Source: Nothopassalora personata (lineage: Eukaryota; Ascomycota; Dothideomycetes; Mycosphaerellales; Mycosphaerellaceae). Taken from it: 64,000 nt of DNA. The number at the start of each line of letters is the position of its first letter. Position 1 is the first letter of the stretch. This document shows positions 41,926 to 53,262 of the stretch, piece after piece. Where the stretch lies: positions 2,542,001-2,606,000 of the forward strand of contig CM066296.1 of assembly GCA_033816765.1 (NCBI GenBank), read 5' to 3'. The notes beneath the pieces were generated by a model that was not told where the DNA came from, ran no database searches, and was given only the letters and a program-made list of their open reading frames with translations. The position numbers were made by a program, and so were the translations under genes.

Positions 41926-42415
41926 TTATCTTATGAATGGCGTTTACGTTATTTGACTATCTAGCTCGCTCGATTAATACTAACATAGCTATCTATTCCC
42001 TCGCCAGTTTCGTAGCATACGTTAGTGTAGTGCGACGGATACGAGTCGCGGTTATTAACGTTATTATTACGGTCTCTATTAGAAGGATCCTTTCGATCTT
42101 TATAAACTGTCGCTAGTAGGCCCTAGGATTGCCTAATATCTTATATGTTAAGCTAAATGGTAGGGTAAGCTACTATACTACTATAAGATTACCTTAGCTT
42201 ATAGCGACTAACTGCACTACCTGTGTTACCCGGGCTTACTACTTTAGAACCTAAGGACAGGTTCGTAATGGGGGAGGATATATTAACGACTAATGGGTTA
42301 TGTTAACCTTAGGTTTAGAGGGGGGGTCCCTTAGGTCCAACTTGCCCTAATTTCATTTAGGTTTAATTAGACATTTAGGTAAGCTAGTAGGACCTAGTAT
42401 AGCTATTAAGATATA

Positions 42416-42681
42416 TGTTGAGAATATGCAGGTCATCGGGTTAAAGAGGTTGGGGTCTACCGGACCCCAACATGTGGTTGCCCCGCAACAGGATTACGTG
42501 GCTGGGTGACGTGGCTGGATCAGGGGTATAAGACTCATCCGAACAGATGAGTCTGCCTCTTATCCTTTACATCCACATCCGCGATACTTGTTCATAGAGA
42601 CACGCTATCCCATTGGGTCCTTCTTCGTCCTAAGGCAAGATTCCATCTTCCAGTGGCTGCGCAACTCGTACCTGTTTAACA
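42416..42681 (+). mobile_element. Solo LTR (266 bp) inside element X TIR
   Basis: The insert starts TGTTGAGAAT and ends TTTAACA (TGTT/AACA termini) and is flanked by ATATA at 42411-42415 and 42682-42686. Removing it with one ATATA restores the TIR as seen in X copy 1. It is not RIPed. The TGTTGAGAAT start resembles copia-type LTRs, and no internal copy is in the window. It most likely arose by LTR-LTR recombination. Confidence 0.85.
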
Positions 42682-42823
42682 ATATATAATGCGTAGCTAA
42701 GCATTGTAAGCGTAGCATTAAGGCATTAATTCAATTTATACCTCTCGAGTAGAGGATATAGGGGTTTAGGTCCGCTAATCCTCTTGTTTTATCTAGCTAC
42801 TACGCTACTCGTCACGTGACCTG

Positions 42824-42849
42824 ATTTCACGGTCCCGGGACCGGCAAAT
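42824..42849. repeat. 26-bp dispersed palindrome, copy 5 (least mutated)
   Basis: The right arm reads CCGGCAAAT, retaining a CA that is TA in other copies. This suggests the original arm was ATTTGCCGGTCCC and that the other copies were RIPed on both arms. Confidence 0.8.
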
Positions 42850-42924
42850 ACCTCTGCTTACATAAGCGCCGCTCCACACTACTACAACTCGGATAGGCCT
42901 ACATAGGGTAGTTAGTAGACATTA

Positions 42925-43300
42925 CTACGCGCGCCTAACGAGTTAGACTCGTACTTACGCTATCGTACGCTATAGTTATAACCGTATTTATAAGGATAAG
43001 CGCGGATTAGATATACTATCGCTATTGCTATCGTTATTCTAAGGTTAAAATCGCTAAGTAAGTCGTCTATAGTTAGACTTATATATGTTAATAAGTATAG
43101 AGTCGAAGAAATAGTAATAGTAGTAGAAGTTAATATACCCGCCGCTATTATCTAGTAAGTAATAATATAATAATAGTAAGTAAGTTAAGCTTCTCAATAC
43201 TTACTATCTACTATTATTAAGGTGCCTAACTTACCTACTGTAAGGGGATCACGTGACGGGCGCAGGTCACGTGACATTGGTAAAGGGATATATACCCGTG
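42925..43300. other. RIP-degraded spacer with CACGTGAC motifs
   Basis: No gene is visible. GATCACGTGACGG and GGTCACGTGAC lie about 20 bp apart near 43245-43275, followed by TATATACC; this could be a degraded promoter for the DUF6589-like relic downstream. Confidence 0.4.
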
Positions 43301-43411
43301 CTGTCTTACCTTAGTAAACTTAGACTCGCCGTAGGAATTAGCTTTAGCTTCGCCTAGCGTACGCGCTAGGCTCGCTTAAGCTCGCTTTAGCTCCGTTAAG
43401 CACGGTTCTAT

Positions 43412-43425
43412 ACCGTTTAGCTAAT
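43412..43425 (-). repeat. AAACGG-type repeat, left-most copy (inverted)
   Basis: On the minus strand it reads ATTAGCTAAACGGT and continues into a second copy of AACGGAGCTAAAGCG. It is inverted relative to the similar block at 55436, so the two bracket the 43.4-55.5 kb region. Confidence 0.6.
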
Positions 43426-43429
43426 TAGA

Positions 43430-46400
43430 GGGCTAGGAGTGCTAATTCGCGCGGCGAGTCTAAGACTAAATAAGGCTATTTTAGTACATACGAATTTAGC
43501 CCTATATATAAATAAGTACTATTACATTCGAAGGTATACATCTCTATTACTACGTTACTCTACCGCCTTAATAACTACTGTATTCGATAGCGCACGCTCG
43601 GCGCTTTTAATTGAATTAACAATAGCGTCTACTACCTATTAGAACGTCCTATAATTACTGTCCGCGCGACACTACTCCTTATTATACGCATTCGAAGACG
43701 TAGAGTTAGAAGGATTATCCGAGGGCTACTCCGACGTCGACATTAACCCTCTAGATAGCGATAAAGAGGAGGATTATATCGGATTCCCTCTAAGTATACT
43801 AGTAAGCCCGCGCCTACGCCCGACGTTAATATAAACATAGGTAGCACGCGGACCGACTAGACTAACGAGGAGGTACACACGACGGTAGGACGATAGTATA
43901 CCGGCGTAGGAGAAGTTATAGTCTATCGTAAACCTCTTACGTAGCTATAACTAGAGCCTTCATAAATTCCTATAGGCCTAGGTAGGCGTAGCGCCTAGCA
44001 CCTCGAGCTATAGCGTATCGCTTAAGTTAAGGTACTATAGTACTACGGAGTTACGTCGGAAAGCATTACGTCGTTCGATTAAACATCGGTCGATTAACGC
44101 TATACTATATAGACGAGGGTCCCGCCGTAATTAGACCCCGACCTTTCGCGCTATAGAGGAGCTTAATAGTCTAGTAGGCCATTATCCGTTCGGTACCTTT
44201 TAGTTAACCGGCGGTACTAACATCGACAGTTTAAATAACATGGATTTTGCGGTAGCATATAAGATTATCTAAACCAATGCTCCTATCTAGCATTAAATGC
44301 TACTGCATTTTATAAGTAACTTCCGATTACACTAGACGAGCTAATTTCGTAGTAACGCGCTAGACCGGTTAGTGCAATAGCGCATGTTCTTTATTATAGC
44401 GTCGGTGTTACATTCGAGAATAGCTAAACGATCTAATACTCTCTATTCGCTCGTGTCGATATATCTATAAGGATCTAGTACTAAGCGACGGTATGTCGAT
44501 ATACTATATAGGCTAGGCATCTATCGGAGCTATACTACTAGTAATCGGTTATTAACTAGTGTTATAGAACATAGTAAGGTGCGTAGGACAAGTCTATAAA
44601 TATACGTAATAGTATGCTATAGGCGTACTATTAAATGGCTACTACGTCTTTATAATGCTTAATCGCCGTCTTGCCTTATATCTATATATATATAGCTACC
44701 GATTTATATACTCGCTACGCCTTATACGGTTTAGAACGCTTAATCACTACGGTGTAACACTAGTATCGAGACGGTAGGATACACGGTTTAGAACGCTTTA
44801 TAACTATAGTTCTCTTTAAGTAGTGAAGCTAGTAGCTAGGCGTTATATCGAGGCGCTTCTATAGATTAAACTGTATGGTTTAGAACGCTTTATAGCTATA
44901 GTAATCCTCTATTTACGAAGCGAATCGAGACGCGTTCGTAGATAGGACTCTACGCTTTAGTATGCTTTAGTATACTAAAGTATGCTTTAGACCTAACTTC
45001 CCTACTCTTAATGCACGAAGCCGTTATTATATCGAATCCGTAGCTTACGTATGTCTAGATCCACCTCCGCACTATAGGCTACGATAAGTAGACGGTACTT
45101 AACTACGATAATATAAACTTTAAGGATCCTACCCGCTAGAAGGTATTAGGGCATAAGGTAACGTAGCGTACTATAACTACTGCTTAAGTCGTCTATTGTT
45201 CTACAATTCTAGCTTCTAGCCTAACATAAGATATGCACACTCCGTCTACTTCCCTCGATGTAGACGACATCTACGATACGCCTAGCCTATAAGACGGTAC
45301 TACGGGGCGGGAGATATTAAGAGCTATTATTACTAATGCTATTAAGGCTGTCTATAATAAGCCGATTAACGAGATACTAAAGCTTAAGGCGATCGTAAAT
45401 CCGGAGACACTCTATACCTACCTAGTAATGCCTTAGCTAGATGTACTCGCCGATACTAGACCGACGGATTATCTATAGTGTAGCTCTATTCCCGAGGACG
45501 AAGGCACTACTAAAGGCAATATACGGGTACACGAGCGACTTATAAAAGTGGAACTAGGCTTTAAGTCTAACGCTAATCTAAGGTCGTCCGTTAAGGATGT
45601 ATTCGGTAAGCGACTTTAGCTCGTCTATAGTAATTAGCTTACATCGGAGCGCATTTGAGTAGCTAAGGTTTAGTAGTAGTATGCCTAAGGCCGATTCGAT
45701 CGTAGAGAATGGCTCCTTAGGGTACTAGTATAGTTCTATATCTAGATGAATCTACTCTATACTATCGTCCGCACGTACTAGGACCCTCCGTCTCGTAAAG
45801 AGCATTGTTATTACACTATCTCCTCTAATTGTGCTGCCTGGAACCGGACCTAATATAGTCGCGAGAACATTAAGTATTACCTTATAGAGCCTCTAGTCCG
45901 GTACGGCTTTAACTCGCGGGTCTTATTATTGTTTTATAAAGTATTAGAGCGACGTAAGATTATACTGCCGGTAGGAGTTAATGCTAATATATCCTAAATC
46001 GATAGTAGCTAGCTTAATATTAATGGTTTCGTATCCGTAGACGAAATACTACGGTCTAACTTAACTACCGCGATGTTTAACGAGATCGTTAAGGAGATAC
46101 GACTAGAGGCTTTTACGCGGAACGTATAGGAAGGGAGAACCGTCTCCGGTGTTAGACATAACGATATCGAATTCCGTACTATGTGTCGGCTATTATAGGA
46201 GGTAGAGTTACTATTAACGATACGGCATATAGTTAAGTATACTAACATCGGTATGCTACGGTAGGTAGTAGACCTATTAATACTAGTCTTTTTCGGGGCA
46301 TCGTAGTACAACTACGGCCGCGAGATGCTATATTATCGATAGCTTCTCTCGGACGCTATATACACGCCGGAGTTATAGCGATTAATACTAGCATCCGGTC

Positions 46401-46915
46401 TCGTTAACTAGAAAGGTAAGGCGACAACTTTTAAGCCTATCGACCTAAGTCTCGAACACTTAAATAGTAGCTATAAGACCGAACTTAACTGCTTTAAGAA
46501 CTCGACCTACGATATAGACACGATATTTAATCGCATTTATCAGTTAAATCATTAGATTTGCTATCTCCGTACTAGCGTCGAGTAGGAATTCGGCAATTAT
46601 ATACTAGACGATTATACTATTCGAGACGCCCGTCTTAATATGTTTACTCGGGCGAAGATGTTATTTAATAGTAAGCTCGGGGCTATTCGAGGAGACTAGG
46701 CGTTATATCCTCCTGAGTAGTATTACGACTCTTTCGACATTCGTCGAGAAGGTATACGAGTAGCAGGCTCGCGTATTACTAAGTTTAACTTAAGGCTAAT
46801 CCGATAGCTACTAGATACTACTATAGACGATATGCTATCGGACTTTATCGATATTAAAGTACTTAAGGCTATAGAGGACGTAGAGATTATAGACCTAACG
46901 CATCTTAACGATTAA
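43430..46915 (+). pseudogene. RIPed DUF6589-like gene relic
   Basis: Reading through RIP-type stops, two threads are seen: an N-terminal part at about 44020-44600 and a long C-terminal part at about 45230-46915. The latter has features I associate with the fungal DUF6589 family: a YGREMLYY block, then LASGLVN-x-KG and FKPIDLSLEHLN near 46305-46465. Between them (44700-44990) lie three copies of GGTTTAGAACGCTT, perhaps intronic. The family's function is unknown. The minus-strand ORF over 46009-46311 is a shadow. Confidence 0.5.
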
Positions 46916-47049
46916 AAGATAATAAAGTACATAAGACGAGGCATGAGACGACATTAGCGGCACCGAGAAGAAGTTTATTATAGACACCCGACTAGTAGGA
47001 GACACCCCGACTACACCCTAACGATAAAGCTTTATAGAAAACAAAAAAA

Positions 47050-47660
47050 ATTAGATAACTACCGGAGGAGCTACACCGCCGAAGCTACTACTACCTATGC
47101 TACTACCTATGCTACTACCGAAACTACTACCGTTGCCCCCGAAGGGGGGTCTCTTCTTAGCCGGAGCAATGTTCTTAGGCGCGGGATAACGACTAGACTT
47201 CGACTTCTTCTCGCCCTTACGAGGACCGGGCTTATCGGGATAGTAGTAGCCCTTAGAGCGAAGGCGGTAGCGAGTACACGAGAAGCCGGCACGCTTAATC
47301 TAGCCTTTAGCTAGGTTAGAGAAGACCTAGCACTCGTATCCGTAGTCTAGATAATAGTCGTACGACTACCTAGGCTTAGGCGCGTATAGTCAGCCGAGCT
47401 TAGTCTCTATAATAGCACCGACGAGGCGCTAGTTCGTACGGCCGCGACGCTTAATGTAGACGTCTAAGGTAGTATTAGTACATTATAGCATATAGTATAT
47501 AGCGACAACTAGACTTAACTTACTACCGAGTACGTCTATAGACTACTACTTACTATTAACTTAAGGCTCGCGGGTTAGAGGGTCGTAGCTACTAGGTAAG
47601 AACACCTAAGGGAGCCGGGGGTTGTCGGTAATGTCGGTAGCTAGGCGCTACGCGAGGGTT
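47050..47660 (-). pseudogene. RIPed relic of a basic protein, unknown
   Basis: The minus-strand read-through thread is Arg/Lys/Gly-rich with a C-terminal Gly/Ser repeat (GSSFGSSIGSS). It faces the DUF6589-like relic convergently. One stretch without stops is 47107-47292. I recognise no family. Confidence 0.3.
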
Positions 47661-47679
47661 ATACTACCTTATAGCTACT

Positions 47680-47785
47680 ACTACTACTATTACTATTGCT
47701 ACTACTATTACTACTACTACTACTACTATTACTGCTACTACTGCTACTATTACTACTACTGTTACTACTACTGTTACTACTAAGT
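47680..47785. repeat. (ACT)n-type trinucleotide repeat
   Basis: Nearly pure ACT/ATT/GCT triplets. Scattered CTG remnants suggest a CTG/CAG array whose TG was turned to TA by RIP. Confidence 0.8.
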
Positions 47786-48037
47786 AGCGACTAGAGGAAC
47801 GAAATCGGCGGTAGGCGAGGGAGCGCGGAGAGAGGCGGTAGGTATAGTATCGCGCGAGCGAAGAAGACCGGGAGAAGAAGCACTATCATTAAAATCTTAT
47901 CTATAGTATAGTTAGCATATGTTTATAGAGATTAAGATCATGTAGTAAGATGACTAAGATTAAGAAGCTTAATCTCGAAGACTTAATACTATATAGTTAG
48001 GGGACACGCGACACTTATATAAAAATTGGCGAGTCGC

Positions 48038-48168
48038 TACTATACTACTACTACTACTATTACTACTATTACTACTACTACTATTACTGCTGCTATTACT
48101 ACTATTGCTACTACTACTACTACTACTGCTACTATTACTACTACTATTACTACTACTATTACTACTAT

Positions 48169-48214
<46 letters not shown>
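48038..48214. repeat. (ACT)n-type trinucleotide repeat, long
   Basis: About 59 triplets, mainly ACT with ATT and GCT. All six frames stay open (poly-Ser, Thr, Leu or Tyr), so ORFs here are artefacts. Confidence 0.9.
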
Positions 48215-48215
<1 letters not shown>

Positions 48216-50590
48216 GGCAAGGAGGAGGGCGGTACGACGGGCGCGCTGCCGAGTAGAGAGACTGTAATTATGTTAGTACGCTTATTACATTATGAAGTAA
48301 TATGTCTTAACTTACGGAGGAGGGAGCACGCGAGGAGTAGGAGTAGGCCTTTAATAATGTTAGCTTAGCGATATCGGACATAAGATATGTTACGACTAAC
48401 CGGCTAGCGGCGCTACTACTATATTAGTACTAACGACTACGGGAACCGAGCGGAAAGAAGGCGGGCATCTTAGCGGTGTAGTTAATAATCGACTTATATA
48501 GCTTACGGGTTAGGGTTAAGGCGTTAAAGGAGGCGGAGTCGTAGATTGCTTACGGGTTAGAAGTAATATAAGTTAAGTAAAAGGATATAAGTTAAGTAAA
48601 AGAAAAGAGGAAGTAAAAGAAGAAAGAAGCGCAAAGATATGCCTCGACCTTATAATAGCGGGAAGTATACTATTATCGATAGGAAAGCGCGAGTAATGTA
48701 GAGCCTTCTTTCGGGAGTCCTACGCTCTAGTTAGGTACCGTTAAGTAAAGGCGTCTCTCTTACAATAGTATAGAGATGTATTATAAGAGCGCGCGCGCTC
48801 TTATTAGCTAAACGGTACTAAATCGATATGAAGTATGCGACTAGACCCTAGATTTCGCGCTAAACTTTACATACGTATATAAAGTAATAATACGATCCGC
48901 GCTATTATGGACTTAGCGCGCGTTCTTATTAGCTAAACGGTACTAGATCGTATTAAAGGATAATAAATCATTACAATATTATTCATTAAGGAGTAAGGTA
49001 CAATAGTAGCTACCCGCTATCTATACGAGCTTCCTATACCGTAAGTAGGCTTCCCTACTATAGCCTTAGGCTCCTCGTATACGTCCCATTCGACCGACTA
49101 GCTATCCCGTTACATAGAGCGTAAAGTCCGCACTTTTCCTCTTCTAGCAATCCTTCTTCCCGGGCGGGTGTTGCATCTTCCTAGATGCGTAACCTATCTA
49201 CCGCCGAGCCGATTATAGATACTAGAAACTTCGACCTAAGTATAGCTAGCTAGGTAACCGTCCGCCCTAACGATGTATTAGGTTAGGCTATTAAGATCGG
49301 CCTTAATACCTACTAGGCGTTAAGAAGCATAGGCTTATCCGTAAGGTGTAGGAGTTAAAGGCAGTTTAGAATACTATCGATAATATCTATACCTATAATA
49401 CTAAGCTTAACATGTACCGTTCATTTAAGGACCTAGGCTACTACATCCGTAATTACTTTAAGACAAAGCTACTACCCCGACGACAACTTTACTAATATAT
49501 AGCTACGTCCGTAAAGACCTTCGAGAAGATACTACTACCCCGACGACGAGTTTGCCTAATATACCGGCCTACCTATAAGAAGTTTAAGAGAATACTACTA
49601 CCCTATCGACGACTTTAACTAACATACTACTACTTTACTCCGACACGAGTCGCGTAACTACCGTACTTAGTAGGGCTTAGGCCTACACTTATAGTAATAA
49701 AGCTAGTCGTCTTAGTCGGTGTACTGTTCTTAAACGACAAAAATGGCATATTATTATCTACTACATTCCGTACTACTTTCTCGTCCGGTAGGGTGTCTTT
49801 CGAAGGTAGCTTAGGTAGAATCTAGTTATGGCCGTCTATTATCGTTAGGGAGCGTCCGAGATGTAGTTAATAATAGTATAGTATATACTATTGTCGATAC
49901 TTTACCTTATGTAAGGACGCTTCGATAATACTAGCCCGATAATACTACCTACCTAATCGATAGTTATTAGCGCCTTTAGTAACGCGATATTATTAGCTAA
50001 ACCGTAGCGGCCGATGCTAAAGCGACTATAAGCGAACATAAGCGAGCGACGAGGCTGCGCAATAATGTAATATCGTACGGGGAAGAGGATATATCGTCGA
50101 AGATAGCGGGCCGAGCGGTATACACCGAGCGATATTATTAGCTAAACCGTGTTAAACGGAGCTAAAGCGAATAAGCGAGCATAAGCGAGAGAGGTAGCGT
50201 TATAGCGATAAGGTTACCCTTAACATCGTAAGGCTACGCGACGATGTAATATCTTATAGGAGAGAGGATGTCGTTATAGATATCGGGCCGAGCGGATTCA
50301 CCCGACCGCTCTCATTAGCTAAACCGTACTAATCTATGTTATAAAGGGTTCTAAACGGTATAAACAGGGTACATAAGCTAGCGCCGGGTGGACCCGATAT
50401 AACTATAGTATATAAAACGTATACGACATTACTATTCGTCTTAGCTATTAATACCGGACAGTGCATTAGTATACCGGTTACTCCTCTACGCCTTCTACGA
50501 TAGTATTCGCTTCCGACCGGATCTAGATACTACTGCCTATAACATCTATACATTATCTAGTTTATCCTCTAGTTTATCCTCTAGTTTATC
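48215..50590. other. RIPed DNA with recurrent AAACGG motifs and tandem blocks
   Basis: ATTAGCTAAACGGT or ATTAGCTAAACCGT occurs at 48803, 48928, 49992, 50137 and 50313. The last three lie in imperfect tandem units of about 145-176 bp that also share GGGCCGAGCGG and GCTAAAGCGA. A stretch at 49190-49650 could be degraded coding sequence, unassigned. TTATCCTCTAG repeats about four times near 50565-50610. Confidence 0.55.
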
Positions 50591-52800
50591 CTCTAGTTTA
50601 TCCTCTTAAATAACTACTCCGGTATTTGTATTACGCTCTATAAGCGGCTTTCGGCGCTTTCCTTTCGTTCGACTTAGTATTTTCTTCCTAGGCGTGCGAG
50701 CTACATCGACCTTACGCTTCGGTACACTAGACGACCGCCGACTTAGTATCGTAATAGCGGTAGTAGATACGGGCGAGGAGTTCGGTATACTAAGTAGCTA
50801 TATATTATTAATCGTCGCGCCCTATAATTATAATTCTAGTAATATATTCTACGACTCCGGTACTACATCCTAGGAGTCTAGTACTAAGACCTACGAATCC
50901 GGCACGATAGGTTAGGAGTCTAATACTATAATAGTAGGAGATGTTAATCTACTCGCCTCGGGTAACATGTCGGTAGCCGCTTACAATGCTTAGAGTTTAG
51001 TCTCGTCCGGTATAAATGGATCCGGCATATTGCTAGTACTAAACGTAGTAACCTTCGGCGTAGTAATAGGAGAGCTACGATTAGTAAGAAATGCATCTAC
51101 TTCTTAACTAGTCTTCTTAGTAGAGAGGGTATAGTTAGTCGCACTTATAAGTAATATCTATAATGCTAGTAGTATCGAAACTTGTACTAGCGGTAGTATA
51201 TTCGACTTAGGCGTAATCGGTAAGTACTACGGACGGATAGGCGATCGATTTGTTAGACATAGTGTTAATGTAGTACTAGTCATAATAGTGGAAGGTAATG
51301 CTATAGGACTAGTCGACATAAACGGCGTGTACGTACCTCTACTTAGACTATAGACTTACCGATTATTACCTTCTCGCTCTTACCGTAACCGTAGGATATT
51401 GCGAGCCGCGACTAGTACGAGGTTATTGTCCCTATCCTCTTCCGTACGCTTTAATAACTAAGTAGCATCCTTATTATCCTAATATAGTATGTCTTCGTCG
51501 TCGGTATATATAGTCTTACTAGCATTACGACTAGCCTTCCGCGCCGCTAAACGGTCTATAAGTACGGACTAGACGATAGAGAACACCTACTTAAGCTAGG
51601 TTAGTAATGTCGATTAATATGTACCCTAGTGCTTCTACTTGGTAATACGAGGTAGCTTCTCGTATAACATATCGACTATTAGGCGATCCTAGCTACTCGA
51701 GGTGTTTAGAGACTTATACAACTTATCGTTATATAGTATAACGACATCCTAGCGGATCCTATCCGCTATAAATACATCTAGCGGCATAGGGAACATAGTA
51801 TTAGGACGTAGCTTAGTAGCGTACTCGTAAGCCTATTCGTCTAGTGCCGATAATACGATCGTAGGGCGAGAACCTTTCCGTAGAGCTATAGGTATAGCTA
51901 GCATAGGTAGTAATCAAAAAGTCGATAATAGGAACGCGTCTAGCGTACACGTATTATAACACAAGTCCGGCGGTAACATAATAAGCCTTTCCTCGCTAGG
52001 CGGCATACGCCCTTTACCGAGGAAGTAGAGGAAACTAGAGCGATAATAACGGCTATTAATAATGTCTCGCTACACTAAAGGTAGTAGCCTACGGTTATGC
52101 CTCTCGTCCGCTATCTACTTTAGCCTATTGTCCGGATTAAATACTTTAGCTTTAGACTTAGTACTAGCCTCGGACTCCTCGCTTAACTCGTACTAGCTTA
52201 GTTACATAACGGCGGCTATATTCGTACGAGCCTTAGCTACCTTACGATACGAAGGCAGTTAATTCTTCTATGCGGTCTTACGTACCTTCTTCTATACGGC
52301 CTTCTTCGCATTAGGATCATTACTATCTATTACGCTAGTAGGATTAATGCCGTTGTAATTAAAGGCCTATTGATTGATTGTTCCATTAACGTGCTATGTG
52401 AGTCTAAGACTATGCAACACGGGTAGGGTGCCCCACCATTTTCTAGTTAGTAGAGGAAAAGCCTTTTGCAATAAAAACCTCTAAAAGTAAGCAGAGTTCC
52501 TTCCTCGCGATATTGTAGAGGCCTTCTTGCCTCACGGGACCCGGCGGTTTTCCCGTACTCCTTTTACGCCGTAAAACCCAAAATACGCAAAGAAAATAGC
52601 CGTAGAGGCTAAGGGCTAAGCCCTATGTGTCGTAAAAGTAACGAAATTCGCTCCTTTCGCCTTCTACATCCCGCGTCACGTGATCTTAGGGCTACGCCCT
52701 TATTACCATCGTATTCTTCGGGAGTGGAGCTTTAAAACGAGCTACTAATCGTTAAAATCGGATGACCGGACGTCTCGTAATCTCCCGCCAAGTCTTGGTC

Positions 52801-52846
52801 TTGGCGTTGGCGTTGGCGTTGGCGTTGGCGTTGGCGTTGGCGTTGG
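52801..52846. repeat. (TTGGCG)7 hexanucleotide repeat
   Basis: Seven perfect tandem TTGGCG units lie within the 3' untranslated part of the LINE. The overlapping Ala/Leu and Pro/Thr ORFs are repeat artefacts. Confidence 0.95.
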
Positions 52847-52994
52847 GCTTGCGTAATCGCTACCGTTGGGCGGCGATAACTTATCCCCTAGACGTCGTAT
52901 CGAAAAAAGAGACCAGTTTTGGAATCCTCGTGTTGCGGCGCACAAAATGAGCCTAGTACCTTCCCGATTGGGCCAAAGGCTTTAGCTAGTGTAG

Positions 52995-53262
52995 CTATTC
53001 GACCTCTTCTAGTTCGCTTCTCCTCTCTCGGTACCACTTTAGCGTAGCGATACCTGTGGTGCGGATAAAGTCTATTACCTCTTGCTGTCCTTCGATAGAT
53101 AGGAAGAGAATAGGGAAGGCCGCTACCCTTAGTTTTCTAGTCCTAACTTCGGTATATAGACGACATCCTTGGAGGAGGTGAATTGGAGTCTCTTTTTGGC
53201 CGCAGCGGCATCTATCGTCGTCTGTTTTGTGGAACCGGTAAAGGTAGTCGCGGAAGAAACCG
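52995..53262 (-). pseudogene. LINE ORF2 C-terminal fragment
   Basis: The last ~89 codons of a non-LTR retrotransposon ORF2 contain the Cys/His motif typical after the RT of Tad-type elements (CRCGQKETPIHLLQGC). The stop is at 52995-52997. No RT or endonuclease is present, so it is dead on arrival. Confidence 0.8.

Larger units (their letters stand above)
41926..42922 (+). mobile_element. Element X copy 2, right part with right TIR
   Basis: The sequence continues X from 34616 after one copy of the TTATC duplication. The right TIR spans 42281-42922 and would be 371 bp without the solo LTR and its duplicated ATATA. It ends GTTAGTAGACAT followed by TA (42923-42924), the same terminus as both ends of copy 1. 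Confidence 0.65.
52370..53262 (-). mobile_element. 5'-truncated LINE insertion
   Basis: The 893-bp insert is flanked by TAAAGGCCTA at 52360-52369 and 53263-53272. It ends in a TTGATTGATTG tail (TCAA repeats on the LINE strand) and is not RIPed. Removing it rejoins the helicase frame exactly. Target-site duplication, a 3' simple-repeat tail and 5' truncation are hallmarks of target-primed reverse transcription. Confidence 0.85.

Noticed and set aside
30971..42922. Element X as a Starship-type element
   Set aside because: No tyrosine-recombinase (captain/DUF3435-like) motif could be seen in the read-through translation, and the ends are long TIRs with TA duplication.
43439..43642. 67-codon ORF as a gene
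   Set aside because: Short chance-open frame in RIPed DNA at the edge of the DUF6589-like relic, without supporting features.
48026..48368. ORFs of poly-Thr, poly-Leu and poly-Ser
   Set aside because: They are translations of a trinucleotide array, open in all frames.
49992..50326. CRISPR-like array
   Set aside because: Only three imperfect units of unequal length in a eukaryotic, RIPed region.
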